A DNA stretch of 64,000 bases from Neisseria gonorrhoeae (GCF_003315235.1 NZ_QNRU01000006.1:1-64000); one strand, 5' to 3'; positions 8,960-18,526 are shown, numbered from the stretch's first letter. Notes: generated by a model not told the origin, from the sequence alone. Numbers and translations: made by a program.

Positions 8960-8971
8960 ATGCGGATGAAA

Positions 8972-9000
8972 ATGCCGTCTGAAAGGTCTTCAGACGGCAT
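8972..9000. terminator. Bidirectional DUS-pair terminator
   Basis: ATGCCGTCTGAA and its inverse with a short loop, flanked by A and T runs, between two convergent genes. Confidence 0.85.
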
Positions 9001-9010
9001 TTTTTGCGTT

Positions 9011-10303
9011 TTAAACGTTGTCGTACGGTTTTCGGACGGTTTTGCCGATGGCGGCGATGCCTTTTTCCAGCGTTTGAGCGTCCTGTGCGATACTCATACG
9101 GATGCACTCGCCCGCGTGCGGGTAGTCTTGCGTGTCGATGCCGACGAAGAAATGTTCGCCCGGAATAATCAGCGTACCTTCGGCTTTGAGCATTTCGTAC
9201 AGGGTTTGCGACGAAACGGGCAGGTTTTCAAACCAGAGCCACAGGAAAATCGCGCCTTCGGGTTTGTGGATTTTCATCGGGTACGCGCCCAGCTCGCGCT
9301 TGAGCAGCGAAACGGCGGTTTGCGCCTGATTGCGGTAAAACGGCCGGATGACTTGGTCGGCAAGCCGTTTCATCTCGCCGCTTTCCAGCAGCGGGGCGGC
9401 GATGGCCGCGCCGAAGCGCGTGGGGGCAAGGTTCACAATCGCGTTCAGGCTGCTGACGGCTTTGACGGCTTCGGGCGCGGCGACGATGATGCCGGTGCGA
9501 ACGCCCGGCAGGCCGACTTTGGAAAGGCTGAAGCAGAGGATGATGTTTTCGTGCCAATTCAGCGTTACGCCGCTGTCAATAATGTTGGGGAACGGCATTC
9601 CGTAGGCGTTGTCGATAATCGGCGGAATGCCGTGTTCACGCGCCAAAGCGTCCAAACGCGCCATTTCGCCGTCGGTCAACACGTTGCCGGTCGGGTTGGT
9701 CGGGCGCGAACAGCAAATCGCGCCGATTTTGCCCGCTTTGAGTTCGGGCAGGTTTTCCAGTGCGTCAAAGTCCACGCGGTATTTGAAGAAGCCTGCTTCG
9801 CCTTCGTGTTCGACGTTTTCGATTTTGGGTTTGACGGAAACGAAGTGTCGCCCTTCGACATGCACGTCGGCATAGCCGATGTATTCGGGCGCGAGCGGCA
9901 ACAAAATGGCTTTTTCTGCGGATGTGCCGTCTGAAAGCTTGAATTTGCCGCCGAAGAGGTTGAATAAATAGAAAAACGCGTTTTGCGAACCGTTGGTCAG
10001 CGCGATATTGCCGACGGTCAGGTTCCAGCCGTATTCGCGGTTGGGGAAGGCGGTCAGCGCGTCAATCAGCGCGGCATCGCCTTGGGGATTGGAGTAGTTG
10101 CCGATGTTCTCGACGGCGTGTTCCGCCGCCAGCTTGGAAAATATGTCGGCGAACGCCCGATCGATTTCGGGAATGCGCGCCGGGTTGCCGCCGCCGAGCA
10201 TATTGACGGGCTTGTCGCTTTTGAGCGCGTCGCCGAGGTCGTCCATCAGTTGCAGGATGCCGCTGTGTTGCGTGAATTTTTCGCCGAATGCCGAGAACTG
10301 CAT
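9011..10303 (-). CDS. avtA: Valine--pyruvate aminotransferase
   Basis: A 430-residue PLP-dependent fold-type I aminotransferase. Visible features are MLGGGNPARIPEID near the N-terminus, the substrate/cofactor segment SRPTNPTGNV, the PLP-contacting IIDNAYGMPFPN, the Schiff-base lysine in SLSKVGLPGVR and the carboxylate-binding arginine in CIRMS. AvtA exchanges amino groups between alanine/2-oxoisovalerate and valine/pyruvate. An ATG 22 codons upstream belongs to the inverted uptake sequence (it would start MPSEPSDG), so I placed the start at 10303 (MQFSAFGEKF). Confidence 0.88.
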   Translation of the reverse strand: MQFSAFGEKFTQHSGILQLMDDLGDALKSDKPVNMLGGGNPARIPEIDRAFADIFSKLAAEHAVENIGNYSNPQGDAALIDALTAFPNREYGWNLTVGNIALTNGSQNAFFYLFNLFGGKFKLSDGTSAEKAILLPLAPEYIGYADVHVEGRHFVSVKPKIENVEHEGEAGFFKYRVDFDALENLPELKAGKIGAICCSRPTNPTGNVLTDGEMARLDALAREHGIPPIIDNAYGMPFPNIIDSGVTLNWHENIILCFSLSKVGLPGVRTGIIVAAPEAVKAVSSLNAIVNLAPTRFGAAIAAPLLESGEMKRLADQVIRPFYRNQAQTAVSLLKRELGAYPMKIHKPEGAIFLWLWFENLPVSSQTLYEMLKAEGTLIIPGEHFFVGIDTQDYPHAGECIRMSIAQDAQTLEKGIAAIGKTVRKPYDNV

Positions 10304-10343
10304 GTCAAACTCAGTGTGTGTAAGGCAGATTGGTTTGTACGGT

Positions 10344-10369
10344 ATGCCGTCTGAAGGTTCAGACGGCAT
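10344..10369 (-). terminator. DUS-pair terminator overlapping the pglD stop
   Basis: The inverted uptake pair is followed on the plus side by TTTTTT; its minus-strand arm supplies the last codons and TGA of pglD. Confidence 0.75.
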
Positions 10370-12269
10370 TTTTTCTGTGTGTTTCGCATACCCAAAGCAG
10401 GTCGCAGATGCCGCCGGTCGGGGTAAAGCCGGTCGGGGCGTTGACGAGCAGGTCGCGGATTGCCTGCTGGTCGTAACGGTCGCAGGCGGTGCGGATGCGG
10501 TCGAGCAGGGCGGAGAGTTCGTGCCACGGCAGCATGGTCTCGTCGGCGGTCATGATGCGCGGATGGCCGGTTTTGCGGACGTTGTCGCCGATGAGCAACT
10601 CTTCGTAGAGTTTTTCGCCGGGGCGCAGCCCGGTAATGAGGATTTCGATGTCGCCGTCGGGCTGTTCGGGCGTTTTGGGTTTGAGTCCGCTTAAGGTAAT
10701 CATTTGGCGGGCAAGGTCGGTGATTCTGACGGATTCGCCCATATCGAGGACGAACACGTCGCCGCCTCTGCCCATCGCGCCGGCTTGGATAACCAGTTGC
10801 GCCGCTTCGGGTATGGTCATGAAATAGCGCGTGATGTCGGGGTGGGTCAGGGTGATGGGGCCGCCTTCGGCAATCTGTTTTTCAAACAGCGGGACGACGG
10901 AGCCGGACGAGCCTAAAACATTGCCGAAACGTACCATGCTGAAGCGGGTTTTTTGTCCGGGTTCGGCGGCGAGTGCCTGAAGGCAGAGTTCCGCCATGCG
11001 TTTGCCCGCACCCATCGTGTTGGCGGGGCGGACGGCTTTGTCGGTGGAGATGAGGACGAAGGTTTCCACGCCCGAAGCCGTGGCGGCAAGCGCGCATTCG
11101 AGTGTGCCGAAGATGTTGTTGCGTATGCCCTCGACGGTGTTGAACTCGACCATAGGGACGTGTTTGTAGGCGGCGGCGTGATAGACGGTCGCAACGGAAA
11201 AGGCGGTCATAATGTGCGTGAGCAGCGTGCGGTTTTGCACCGAACCCAAAAAGGGAAGGATTTCGGCGGCGATGCCGTTTCGGGCGCAGTATTCGCACAA
11301 TTCTTTTTCAACGGTGTACAGGGCGAATTCGGACAGCTCGAACAGCAGCAGCCTTTCGGGGCGGCGGCGGATAATCTGGCGGCAGAGTTCCGAACCGATG
11401 GAGCCGCCCGCGCCGGTTACCATGACGGTTTTGCCTTCGGTGTCGGCATTCATGAGGCGGTCGTCGGGTGCGACGGAATCGCGCCCGAGCAGGTCGGACA
11501 CAGAGATTTTTTTGAGCGTGCCGATGCTGATTTTCCCGTCCATCAGGTCTTTCATTCCGGGAATGGTCAACACTTCGCACGGATAGGCTTTCAGTTTGCT
11601 GATGATTCGGCGGCGTTGTTCCTGAGTCGCGCTGGGAATGGCGAGCAGGATTTTTTCCACGCCGTAGCGTTCGATGAGGAAGGCGATGGCATCGGGCTGG
11701 TAAACGGCAAGGTCGTAGATGACGGTGTGCCAAAGCTTGGGGTTGTCGTCCACAAAGGCGGCGGCGGAATATTCGCGCATCTGTTTGACGGCTTCAAGGA
11801 GCTGCCGACCCGAACGCCCCGCGCCGTAAATGATGACGGGGTCATGTGTTTTTTTCTGGTGGTCGGACAGGAGTCCGCGCAAAACCATACGCGAGCCGGT
11901 CACGGAAACAAACAGCAGTAAGAAATAGACAATCGGCAGGGCGAGGCGCAGCCTTTCTTCAAAAATCAATGTGTTGAGGAAGAACAATACGGCGGAGGCG
12001 AGGCTGCCGGCAAAGGCGGTGGTCAGGACGTGGAAACTGACAAAGCGTGTAACGGCGCGGTAAAGCCCCATTCGGATAAATAATGTGATGGTCAGCAAGG
12101 CAGTCAGCAAAAAAGACTGCCAGTTGGCAAAATCGAACCATTCGTCCGAGTAGTCGGCCTTCAGGCTTTGGGTGAACCAAAAGGCGGTGAAAATCATCAG
12201 AAAATCGTGTATGAGGAAACAGATTTTCTTGATGTTGCGCGGCAGGGCGATCAGGGTTTCCAGATTCAT
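10359..12269 (-). CDS. pglD: UDP-GlcNAc 4,6-dehydratase of the protein-glycosylation pathway
   Basis: A 636-residue membrane-anchored nucleotide-sugar dehydratase (CapD/PglF-of-Campylobacter family). Four hydrophobic segments occupy residues 14-130. A first Rossmann motif (YGAGRSG) is near 148, the catalytic short-chain dehydrogenase domain starts with VTGAGGSIGSE near 284, and the TDK catalytic triad is T409-D410-K411 in STDKAVRPAN. It makes the 4-keto-6-deoxy sugar that PglC aminates and PglB acetylates on the way to the DATDH glycan on pilin and other proteins. It is last of the co-directional pgl genes; its stop lies within a DUS. Confidence 0.95.
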   Translation of the reverse strand: MNLETLIALPRNIKKICFLIHDFLMIFTAFWFTQSLKADYSDEWFDFANWQSFLLTALLTITLFIRMGLYRAVTRFVSFHVLTTAFAGSLASAVLFFLNTLIFEERLRLALPIVYFLLLFVSVTGSRMVLRGLLSDHQKKTHDPVIIYGAGRSGRQLLEAVKQMREYSAAAFVDDNPKLWHTVIYDLAVYQPDAIAFLIERYGVEKILLAIPSATQEQRRRIISKLKAYPCEVLTIPGMKDLMDGKISIGTLKKISVSDLLGRDSVAPDDRLMNADTEGKTVMVTGAGGSIGSELCRQIIRRRPERLLLFELSEFALYTVEKELCEYCARNGIAAEILPFLGSVQNRTLLTHIMTAFSVATVYHAAAYKHVPMVEFNTVEGIRNNIFGTLECALAATASGVETFVLISTDKAVRPANTMGAGKRMAELCLQALAAEPGQKTRFSMVRFGNVLGSSGSVVPLFEKQIAEGGPITLTHPDITRYFMTIPEAAQLVIQAGAMGRGGDVFVLDMGESVRITDLARQMITLSGLKPKTPEQPDGDIEILITGLRPGEKLYEELLIGDNVRKTGHPRIMTADETMLPWHELSALLDRIRTACDRYDQQAIRDLLVNAPTGFTPTGGICDLLWVCETHRKNAV

Positions 12270-12316
12270 ATCGTGGGGCGGTATGTGCTTTCAGGCGGCA
12301 TATGCCGTCTGAAGGG

Positions 12317-13492
12317 TTATCGTGCGGCTTCGGTCAGGACGGCTTCGATGTGTTTTTTGCAGAACGCGATTTCGTCGTCGGTCAGCGTCGGGTGCACCAA
12401 GAACGTCAGGGCGGTGCCGCCCAGTTCGACGGCGTTTTTCAGCCGCTCTTTGGGCCGCCACGGCGTGTTGTCGAAGGCTTTTTCCAAATACACTTCGGAG
12501 CAGCCGCCTTGATAGCAGGGGACGTTGCGCGCGTTCAGTTCGCTGACGATGCGGTCGCGCGTCCAGTCGTCTTTCAGGTGTTCGGGTTTGACGAAGGCGT
12601 AGAACTTGTATTGCGCGTGTCCGATGTAGCCGGCGACTTCAATCAGGCGGATGCTTTTGAATTTGCGCAAACTTTCTGCCAGCTTGGCGGCGTTTTCTTG
12701 GCGGCGCGCCGTCCATTCGGGCAGGTGTTTGAGCTGGATGCGGCCGATGACAGCCTGCATTTCCATCATGCGCCAGTTGGTGCCGAAACTTTCGTGCAGC
12801 CAGCGGAAACCGGGCGCGTGTTCGCGGTGGTACACGGCATCGTAGCTTTTGCCGTGGTCTTTGTACGCCCACATTTTTTCCCACAGGGTTTTGTCGTTGG
12901 TCGTAACCATACCGCCCTCGCCGCCGGTGGTGATGATTTTGTCTTGACAGAACGACCACGCGCCGACGTGCCCGATAGAGCCGACGGATTTGCCTTTGTA
13001 GGTCGCGCCGTGCGCTTGGGCGCAGTCTTCAATCACCCACAAATCATGTTCTTTTGCCAAAGCCATGATGCCGTCCATTTCGGCAGGCATACCGGCAAGG
13101 TGGACGACAATGACGGCTTTGGTATTCGGGGTCAGCACGGCTTTGACGGTTTCCGCGCTGATGTTTTGGCTGTTCAAATCCACGTCGGCAAACACGGGGT
13201 TTGCGCCCGCGTTCACAATGCAGGAGGCGGAGGCGAGGAAGGTGCGCGAGGTAACAATCACATCGTCGCCCGCGCCTATGCCGATTGCTTTGAGTGCGGC
13301 ATCGAGCGCAAGCGTGCCGTTGGAAAGGGCGACGGCGTACCGCGTGCCGGCAAAGGCGGCAAATTCTTTTTCAAATTCGCGGCATTCGCTGCCCGTCCAG
13401 TAGTTGACTTTGTTGGACAGCAGGACTTTGGAAACGGCATCGGCTTCTTCTTGGGTGAAGCTCGGCCATGGGGAAAGGGCGGTGTTCAGCAT
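12317..13492 (-). CDS. pglC: UDP-4-keto-6-deoxy-GlcNAc aminotransferase
   Basis: A 391-residue DegT/DnrJ/EryC1/StrS sugar aminotransferase. The conserved segments are NYWTGSECREFEKEFAAF at the N-terminus, SNGTLALDAAL (PLP phosphate site), IEDCAQAHGATYKG and the Schiff-base Lys185 in FCQDKIITTGGEGGM. It transfers an amino group from glutamate to C4 of the PglD product. I chose the ATG at 13492 (MLNTALSPWPSF), because the in-frame ATG at 13522 is embedded in a degenerate uptake sequence giving an unnatural MPSEPDG start. A DUS lies between it and pglD. Confidence 0.94.
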   Translation of the reverse strand: MLNTALSPWPSFTQEEADAVSKVLLSNKVNYWTGSECREFEKEFAAFAGTRYAVALSNGTLALDAALKAIGIGAGDDVIVTSRTFLASASCIVNAGANPVFADVDLNSQNISAETVKAVLTPNTKAVIVVHLAGMPAEMDGIMALAKEHDLWVIEDCAQAHGATYKGKSVGSIGHVGAWSFCQDKIITTGGEGGMVTTNDKTLWEKMWAYKDHGKSYDAVYHREHAPGFRWLHESFGTNWRMMEMQAVIGRIQLKHLPEWTARRQENAAKLAESLRKFKSIRLIEVAGYIGHAQYKFYAFVKPEHLKDDWTRDRIVSELNARNVPCYQGGCSEVYLEKAFDNTPWRPKERLKNAVELGGTALTFLVHPTLTDDEIAFCKKHIEAVLTEAAR

Positions 13493-13622
13493 GGTGTTTG
13501 GTCCGTCGGGTTCGGACGGCATTTCCGACCCTATGCCGTCTGAAGGGGGCGTGTTCCGAAGAATCGGGCGCGCGCCGCAGGTGTTGTCAAAATCGGTTTG
13601 TACGGAAGTTTATTTTAATCGC

Positions 13623-14864
13623 TTATGCCGTCCCGGTCTTGGGGTTTTTGCCCGTAAGGGGCTTTGCCGGGTTGCCCGCGACGGTCATGCCGTCCGGGAT
13701 GTCGCATACGATAACCGCCCCTGCACCGGCGGTAACCCCGCTGCCGACGGTTGTCTGCTGGCGGCTGCACGCGCCCGTGCCTATCCGGCTTTCTTCGCCG
13801 ATACGCGTGTTGCCCGACAGGTGCGCGCCCGGGCTGATGTGGACGAAAGCGTCAAGCAGGCAGTCGTGATCGACGGTGGCGGCAGTGTTCACAATCACGC
13901 CGTCTTTCAATACGCTGCCGGCCTGTACGACGGCTTTCGCCATTACGACGCTGCCTTGTCCGATTGTTGCAGAAGGCGAGACGGTCGCGTCGGGATGAAT
14001 CAGAACGGGCAGTTTGAAGCCGAGCGCGGCGGCTTTTTCGGTGATTTGGCGGCGGATGCGGTTGTTGCCGACGGCGACGGTGATGTCGAATTGTTCGGGC
14101 GATAAACTGTTTTCAAGCAGCAGCGTCGTGCCGATGACGGGGAAGCCGTTGACGCTGCCTTGGGTGCGGTCGTCCAGAAAAACGATTTCGCCGTATGTGC
14201 CGAGTGCGGCGGCAAGCTCGGCAACGACTTTGCCGTGTCCGCCCGCGCCGATAACGGCGAGTTTGCGATTCCCCGCGAAAGGGGGCATGGTGGCTTCCCC
14301 TTCCGCCGAAATGCCTTCTTTAATCAAGACTTTTTTGACTGTCAGAAACAGGATTTTCATATCCAGCCAAAAGCTGAAATTGTCGGTGTACCAAACATCG
14401 CAGGAGAACTTTTCGTCCCACGAAAGCGCGTTGCGCCCGTTGACCTGCGCCCAGCCGGTAATGCCCGGTTTCATTTCGTGGCGGCGGTTTTGAAATTTGT
14501 TGTAAAGCGGCAGATACTGCATCAAAAGCGGGCGGGGGCCGACCAGGCTCATCTCGCCTTTGAGGACATTCCATAATTCAGGAAGTTCGTCCAAACTGGT
14601 GGCGCGTAATTTTTTGCCGAAGGGCGTGAGCCGCTCGCTGTCGGGCAGCGGAATGCCGTCTGAATCAAGCGCGTCGCGCATGGAACGGAATTTGACCATT
14701 TTAAAAGGTTTTCCGTCCTTTCCGGGGCGTTCCCGAATGAAGAAGACGGGCGAACCCAGATTCTTGCGGATGAGGTATATCAAAACCAGAAACACGGGCG
14801 ACAGGGCAATCAGCCCCGATGCGGAGGCGACAATGTCGATGAGGCGTTTGAAAAATTTATTCAT
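13623..14864 (-). CDS. pglB: Bifunctional phosphoglycosyltransferase / N-acetyltransferase
   Basis: A 413-residue fusion. Residues 1-195 are a monotopic phosphoglycosyl transferase: a hydrophobic re-entrant helix at 10-32, then the Asp-Glu pair D92-E93 in TSLDELPELWN and SLVGPRP. Residues 200-413 form a left-handed beta-helix sugar acetyltransferase (VIGAGGHGKVVAEL near 205, then hexapeptide repeats). It acetylates the C4 amine and attaches the sugar phosphate to undecaprenyl phosphate. The acetyltransferase module marks the DATDH type (pglB1) rather than the ATP-grasp type (pglB2). It starts 8 bases inside the previous gene. Confidence 0.95.
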   Translation of the reverse strand: MNKFFKRLIDIVASASGLIALSPVFLVLIYLIRKNLGSPVFFIRERPGKDGKPFKMVKFRSMRDALDSDGIPLPDSERLTPFGKKLRATSLDELPELWNVLKGEMSLVGPRPLLMQYLPLYNKFQNRRHEMKPGITGWAQVNGRNALSWDEKFSCDVWYTDNFSFWLDMKILFLTVKKVLIKEGISAEGEATMPPFAGNRKLAVIGAGGHGKVVAELAAALGTYGEIVFLDDRTQGSVNGFPVIGTTLLLENSLSPEQFDITVAVGNNRIRRQITEKAAALGFKLPVLIHPDATVSPSATIGQGSVVMAKAVVQAGSVLKDGVIVNTAATVDHDCLLDAFVHISPGAHLSGNTRIGEESRIGTGACSRQQTTVGSGVTAGAGAVIVCDIPDGMTVAGNPAKPLTGKNPKTGTA

Positions 14865-16029
14865 CAGCTAATCTTTCAATCAGGTTGACGATTTTTTGAT
14901 AGGCAACGTCGCGCTTGAAACGGCGGACGATTTCTTCGGACTGAACAGGATCGTTTTTGCGCTTCAAAATATCTTTGGCGGCTCGAACGAAACCGTCCAC
15001 ATCGCCGGAACGGTAGTTCGCATGCGGCAGCAGGGTAAGGACTTCGGCAACTTCGTCGTTGACCTGGCTGTTCGGAATCGGTTTTTGCAAAGCCATATAG
15101 TCGGAGAGTTTGTTGGTAATCGATGCCATTGAATAGGACCGGATGGCGTTGACAGCAATGTCGCAGCCTTTGGCGACCGACATCATTTCGGCGTAAGGGA
15201 TGTAGCCGTAAAACTTGATGCCGTCGCAGGCATATTGTTTGAGCCTGTCCAAATCGGGGCCGCCGCCCATAATGTGCAATTCGACGTTTTCCCCGTCGTC
15301 CAACAGCTTGCGAACGCCTTTGCACACGGTTTCCACGTCATAGTTGTAACTGAGCGTGCCCAAGTAGAAAAAGCGGGTTTTGTCGTCGCCAAAATCTTTG
15401 GCAGGTGCGGCATCGAGTTTGGGAAAGTCAGCACCAATATAGATGACTTCGCCGGGTACGTTCGGATTGGTTTCTTTGGCGCGGTCGAGATAAGTCTGCG
15501 ATACGGCAACCAGCGCGTCGGCGTAGCGGTAGGCCCGGTTGGCGCGTGAAGCAAAGGGCAGCAGCTTGTGCGGTACTTTTTTCAAAAACGGTACGACCGA
15601 GGAGAAAGACTCCGGCCATACGTCCTGCACATCGACAATCAGTTTGTAGCCCAAACGCGCTTTGTGTTTGCCCAACAGCAGGTTGGTGGCAATCAGCGGA
15701 TAGGCGGAATAGATGACGTCTTGTTCGCCCGGACGGCAGTTTTCCAACCATTTTTCAAAATGTTTGACGAAGCGGTGATGGCTGGTCACGCGTCCCAAAG
15801 ATACGTTTTTGCTATATCCGCTTTCTTCCAACAGTATGACTTTCAGACGGCCTTGTGAGGCGGCCTCGGCATCTTCGGGCCGTCTGAAAGATTTGTCGTA
15901 GTGCTTGAAGTTGCTGGTAATCAGCAACACGTCGTGCGATTGCGACAATAGTTCTGCCAGATACCAAAAGCGGTTGAAATGCGGTTCGGACGGCAGCGAG
16001 CAGTAGGGGGCGGCTATGGTAATGTTCAT
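14857..16029 (-). CDS. pglH: Family 4-type glycosyltransferase, probable PglH
   Basis: A 390-residue GT-B glycosyltransferase. It has an N-terminal acceptor domain (MNITIAAPYCSLPSEPHFNR), the linker LIVDVQDVWPESFSSV, and a donor domain with HIMGGGPDLDRL and a truncated family-4 motif DIAVNAIRSYSMASITNKLS. In neisseriae carrying two extra genes between pglF and pglB these are called pglG and pglH; PglH adds glucose to lipid-linked DATDH. Position next to pglB suggests pglH, but I could not confirm the name by comparison. A mucosa-type uptake sequence lies just upstream, at 16032-16043. Confidence 0.7.
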   Translation of the reverse strand: MNITIAAPYCSLPSEPHFNRFWYLAELLSQSHDVLLITSNFKHYDKSFRRPEDAEAASQGRLKVILLEESGYSKNVSLGRVTSHHRFVKHFEKWLENCRPGEQDVIYSAYPLIATNLLLGKHKARLGYKLIVDVQDVWPESFSSVVPFLKKVPHKLLPFASRANRAYRYADALVAVSQTYLDRAKETNPNVPGEVIYIGADFPKLDAAPAKDFGDDKTRFFYLGTLSYNYDVETVCKGVRKLLDDGENVELHIMGGGPDLDRLKQYACDGIKFYGYIPYAEMMSVAKGCDIAVNAIRSYSMASITNKLSDYMALQKPIPNSQVNDEVAEVLTLLPHANYRSGDVDGFVRAAKDILKRKNDPVQSEEIVRRFKRDVAYQKIVNLIERLADE

Positions 16030-16042
16030 GTTTCAGACGACC

Positions 16043-17108
16043 TTACATTTCGTACGCAGCCATGGTGGTGCGGTAGATTTCGTCGTCGGAGCATAAGGTT
16101 TCGACATGTTTGTGCAGGGCTTTGCCCATTTGGCTGCGCAACTCTGGATGCTTGATGAGTGTATCGACGGCTTCGATAAACGCTTCGTCATCGCCGAAAG
16201 GAATGCAGTAGCCGGTTTGGCCGGTAATGACCATTTCGGAAATGCCCGCCATGTTGTAGGTCACGACAGGCGTGTCGTAAAGGCCGGCTTCCAAAATATT
16301 GTTGCCGACACCTGCGCCGTGGTCACCTACGCAATGCGGCGTGTTCACTAAAATATCGACTTCTTTGAAGTAGCCGGTCAAATCGCGGACGCCGCCGAGG
16401 AAGGTCACTTTGTCTTCAATACCCAAACGTTTGGCTTGGGCTTTGAGGTTGTCCATTTCTTCTCCTATGCCCGCCATGTTCAGGCGTACGGGTATATTGC
16501 GGCCAACCATTTTCTTCAAAATATCCAACATCAGATGCACGGCGCGGACGGTGTCCAAACGGGAAAGTGTGCCGAGTACGGCGCATTCTTTTTCGGTTTT
16601 CCGGAAATGAAATTCCGGGGGGGGTGTTGTAGGCGTAGGCAATCCGGCCGGCGGGGAAGCCGTGGCGGATGAGCTTTTCGCGTTCGTGTTTGCAGTTGCC
16701 GATGATGTACGCGCCCAGCTTGTCGAAGAGTTTGGCGGTTTTGGGGTAGGTTGCCGCGTCCAAACCGTGCGAGTGGCAGATGATTTTGGTTTTCGGTGAA
16801 ACGATTTTGGCGGCAAGGGCGCAGGCCGGGACGACGCGCGCCATTTGGCAGTCGATGATGTCGGGTTGTTCGCGGCGCAGCATCCGGGCGTAGGCAAAGG
16901 TGCTTTTAAGGTAGCCGGCAAGCCCGCCCCGGTAAAAATCAACCGGCTGCCAACGGATGCCCGATGCTTGCGCCTCTCCGACAAAAGGGCCGTCCGAGGA
17001 GGCGAGGATGATGTCGTGCCCGTGCCGTTTGAGCAGCCGCCCGAGGCGGACGGTGGCGGTTTCTGTGCCGCCCAGGCCCGACATAGAAGTAGTCAGGATG
17101 ATTTTCAT
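16043..17108 (-). pseudogene. Phase-off glycosyltransferase (pglG position)
   Basis: A GT-B glycosyltransferase gene split across two frames at a run of eight C on the coding strand. The first part (MKIILTTSMSGLGGTETATV ... AYAYNTPP) runs from 17108. The second (EFHFRKTEKECAVLGTLSRL ... LMLDILKKMVGRNIPVRLNM, GIGEEMDNLKAQAKRLG) reads on to 16043 in another frame. By my reading seven or ten C would join them into one protein of about 350 residues. The start overlaps the pglF stop, so translation is coupled. The tract is typical of contingency genes, so this may be a reversible OFF state rather than a dead gene. Confidence 0.85.
16617..16624. repeat. Homopolymeric G8/C8 phase-variation tract
   Basis: Eight consecutive G on the plus strand, inside the coding region of the pglG-position glycosyltransferase, exactly where its frame changes. 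Confidence 0.85.
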
Positions 17109-18526
17109 AATGGGAAACCTTGTTTTTTCAAATAATGAAACAGTTTGTGCAAATTTTTCCGGTGGCGCAGGATGCAGCCTGCCAGATATGCCGCCCATAC
17201 GCCGGCAAACAGGGGGTAGTTTGCCGGTGTGCCGAAGCAGGTGTAGGCCGCCGAGGAGGCCAGGCAGAACAATGTGTGCATATAAAGCGGCAGGCGTTTG
17301 AGCGGCTGCCACAGGCGGCAGGAGCTTTCTGTCTTGAAAACAAAAAACAACCAGAATGAGGCGGCACAGGCAACCGCCGCGCCCCGCGTGCCGCCGGACG
17401 GTACGGCAAGCCCCAGCAGCAGCAGGTTTGCCGCCAGCGCGCCCAAGGTGGCAAGCGCGATCGGACGCGTTTTGCGGACGACGTTCAAACCGATGCCGCT
17501 GATTTCGGTCAGCGTGTAAAACAGCGGCGGCAACATGCACGATACGACGGTAAACCGGACGGCGGCGTAGTTTTCCGGCAGCAGGAGGGAGGCGAGGGGC
17601 GAGAAAATTCCGGTCAGGCAGAGGGCGGAGGCAAGCAGGGCGGCGGCGGATTCTGCCGTTGCCGAGAGGCGGGCGGGCGTGGCGTTTTCTTCGATTGCAC
17701 GGAAAATATACGGTGTCCAGACCGTTGAAAAGATGCTTTGGAGCAATAATGCCGCCCCGCCGAACGAAATACCCATCGAATAAACGCCGAGCTGTTCCAG
17801 GCCCGCATATTTTTTCAGGAACAAACGGTCGGCGGATGCCAGCCCCCAATAGGCAAGGCTGCTCAGTGCGAGCGGTATGCCGTAGCGCAGCCCCCGGTGC
17901 AGGACGGCGGGCGAAAACGGCGCGCGCCGGACGGCCTTCAGACGGCATCGGTTTTGAAACAGCAAAAAGGCGGCGGCGGCAAGGTTTGCCAGCGCGTAAA
18001 CGGCGGTCAGGACGGCGGTGTTCGCCGGAAAGTGCAGCAGCCCGACCGTCAGCGGCAACAGCAGCAGAATGGCGAGTTTGGGCACGAGTTGCGCGGACGA
18101 AAAGGCAAGGGCGCGCCCTTCCATACGCAAAACCAGTAAGAGAAAGCGGATGGGCAGGAAGCTCAGTTCAAACAGCACCAGCCCGATGCCGGCGGCGGCA
18201 TCGTCGAGCGAAAACAGGATTTCAGACGGCAGGGACGGGCGGGAAAGCAGCAGGGCGGCTATCGCGGCGGAAAACAGCAGCGGCGGCAGGAACAGGGTTT
18301 TGAACAAAGTGTCTTTGTCGGCGGCGGCATAGTATTCGCGGACGTATGCCTGATCCAGCCCGAGGCACAATACCGACACCGTCAGTCCCGCCGCCGTCTG
18401 CATCAGCACGATGCGCCCGATGTCGTCGGCGGGGAAATACCACGACAGCAGCGGCAGGATGATGACGGCTAAAACCGCGCTGCCGATCGAGCCTGCCGCG
18501 TAGCCGAGGATTTCTTTTGTGTCCAT
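17105..18526 (-). CDS. pglF: Lipid-linked glycan flippase
   Basis: A 473-residue polytopic membrane protein of the Wzx/MATE-like oligosaccharide flippase family, with about twelve hydrophobic segments beginning SIGSAVLAVIILPLLSWY. It moves undecaprenyl-pyrophosphate-linked sugars to the periplasm before transfer to pilin and other proteins. The open frame continues upstream for 90 codons, but that part is Arg/Pro-rich and has no membrane character. The start MDTKEILGYAAG at 18526 is the natural one. The stop overlaps the next gene's ATG (TTATGA). It is the first gene of the pgl run in this window. Confidence 0.92.
   Translation of the reverse strand: MDTKEILGYAAGSIGSAVLAVIILPLLSWYFPADDIGRIVLMQTAAGLTVSVLCLGLDQAYVREYYAAADKDTLFKTLFLPPLLFSAAIAALLLSRPSLPSEILFSLDDAAAGIGLVLFELSFLPIRFLLLVLRMEGRALAFSSAQLVPKLAILLLLPLTVGLLHFPANTAVLTAVYALANLAAAAFLLFQNRCRLKAVRRAPFSPAVLHRGLRYGIPLALSSLAYWGLASADRLFLKKYAGLEQLGVYSMGISFGGAALLLQSIFSTVWTPYIFRAIEENATPARLSATAESAAALLASALCLTGIFSPLASLLLPENYAAVRFTVVSCMLPPLFYTLTEISGIGLNVVRKTRPIALATLGALAANLLLLGLAVPSGGTRGAAVACAASFWLFFVFKTESSCRLWQPLKRLPLYMHTLFCLASSAAYTCFGTPANYPLFAGVWAAYLAGCILRHRKNLHKLFHYLKKQGFPL

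Noticed and set aside
10953-11921. Plus-strand open frame opposite pglD
   Set aside because: Antisense shadow; no recognisable protein features.
12302-13543. Long plus-strand open frame opposite pglC
   Set aside because: Mirrors the codon structure of pglC, which has complete aminotransferase motifs.
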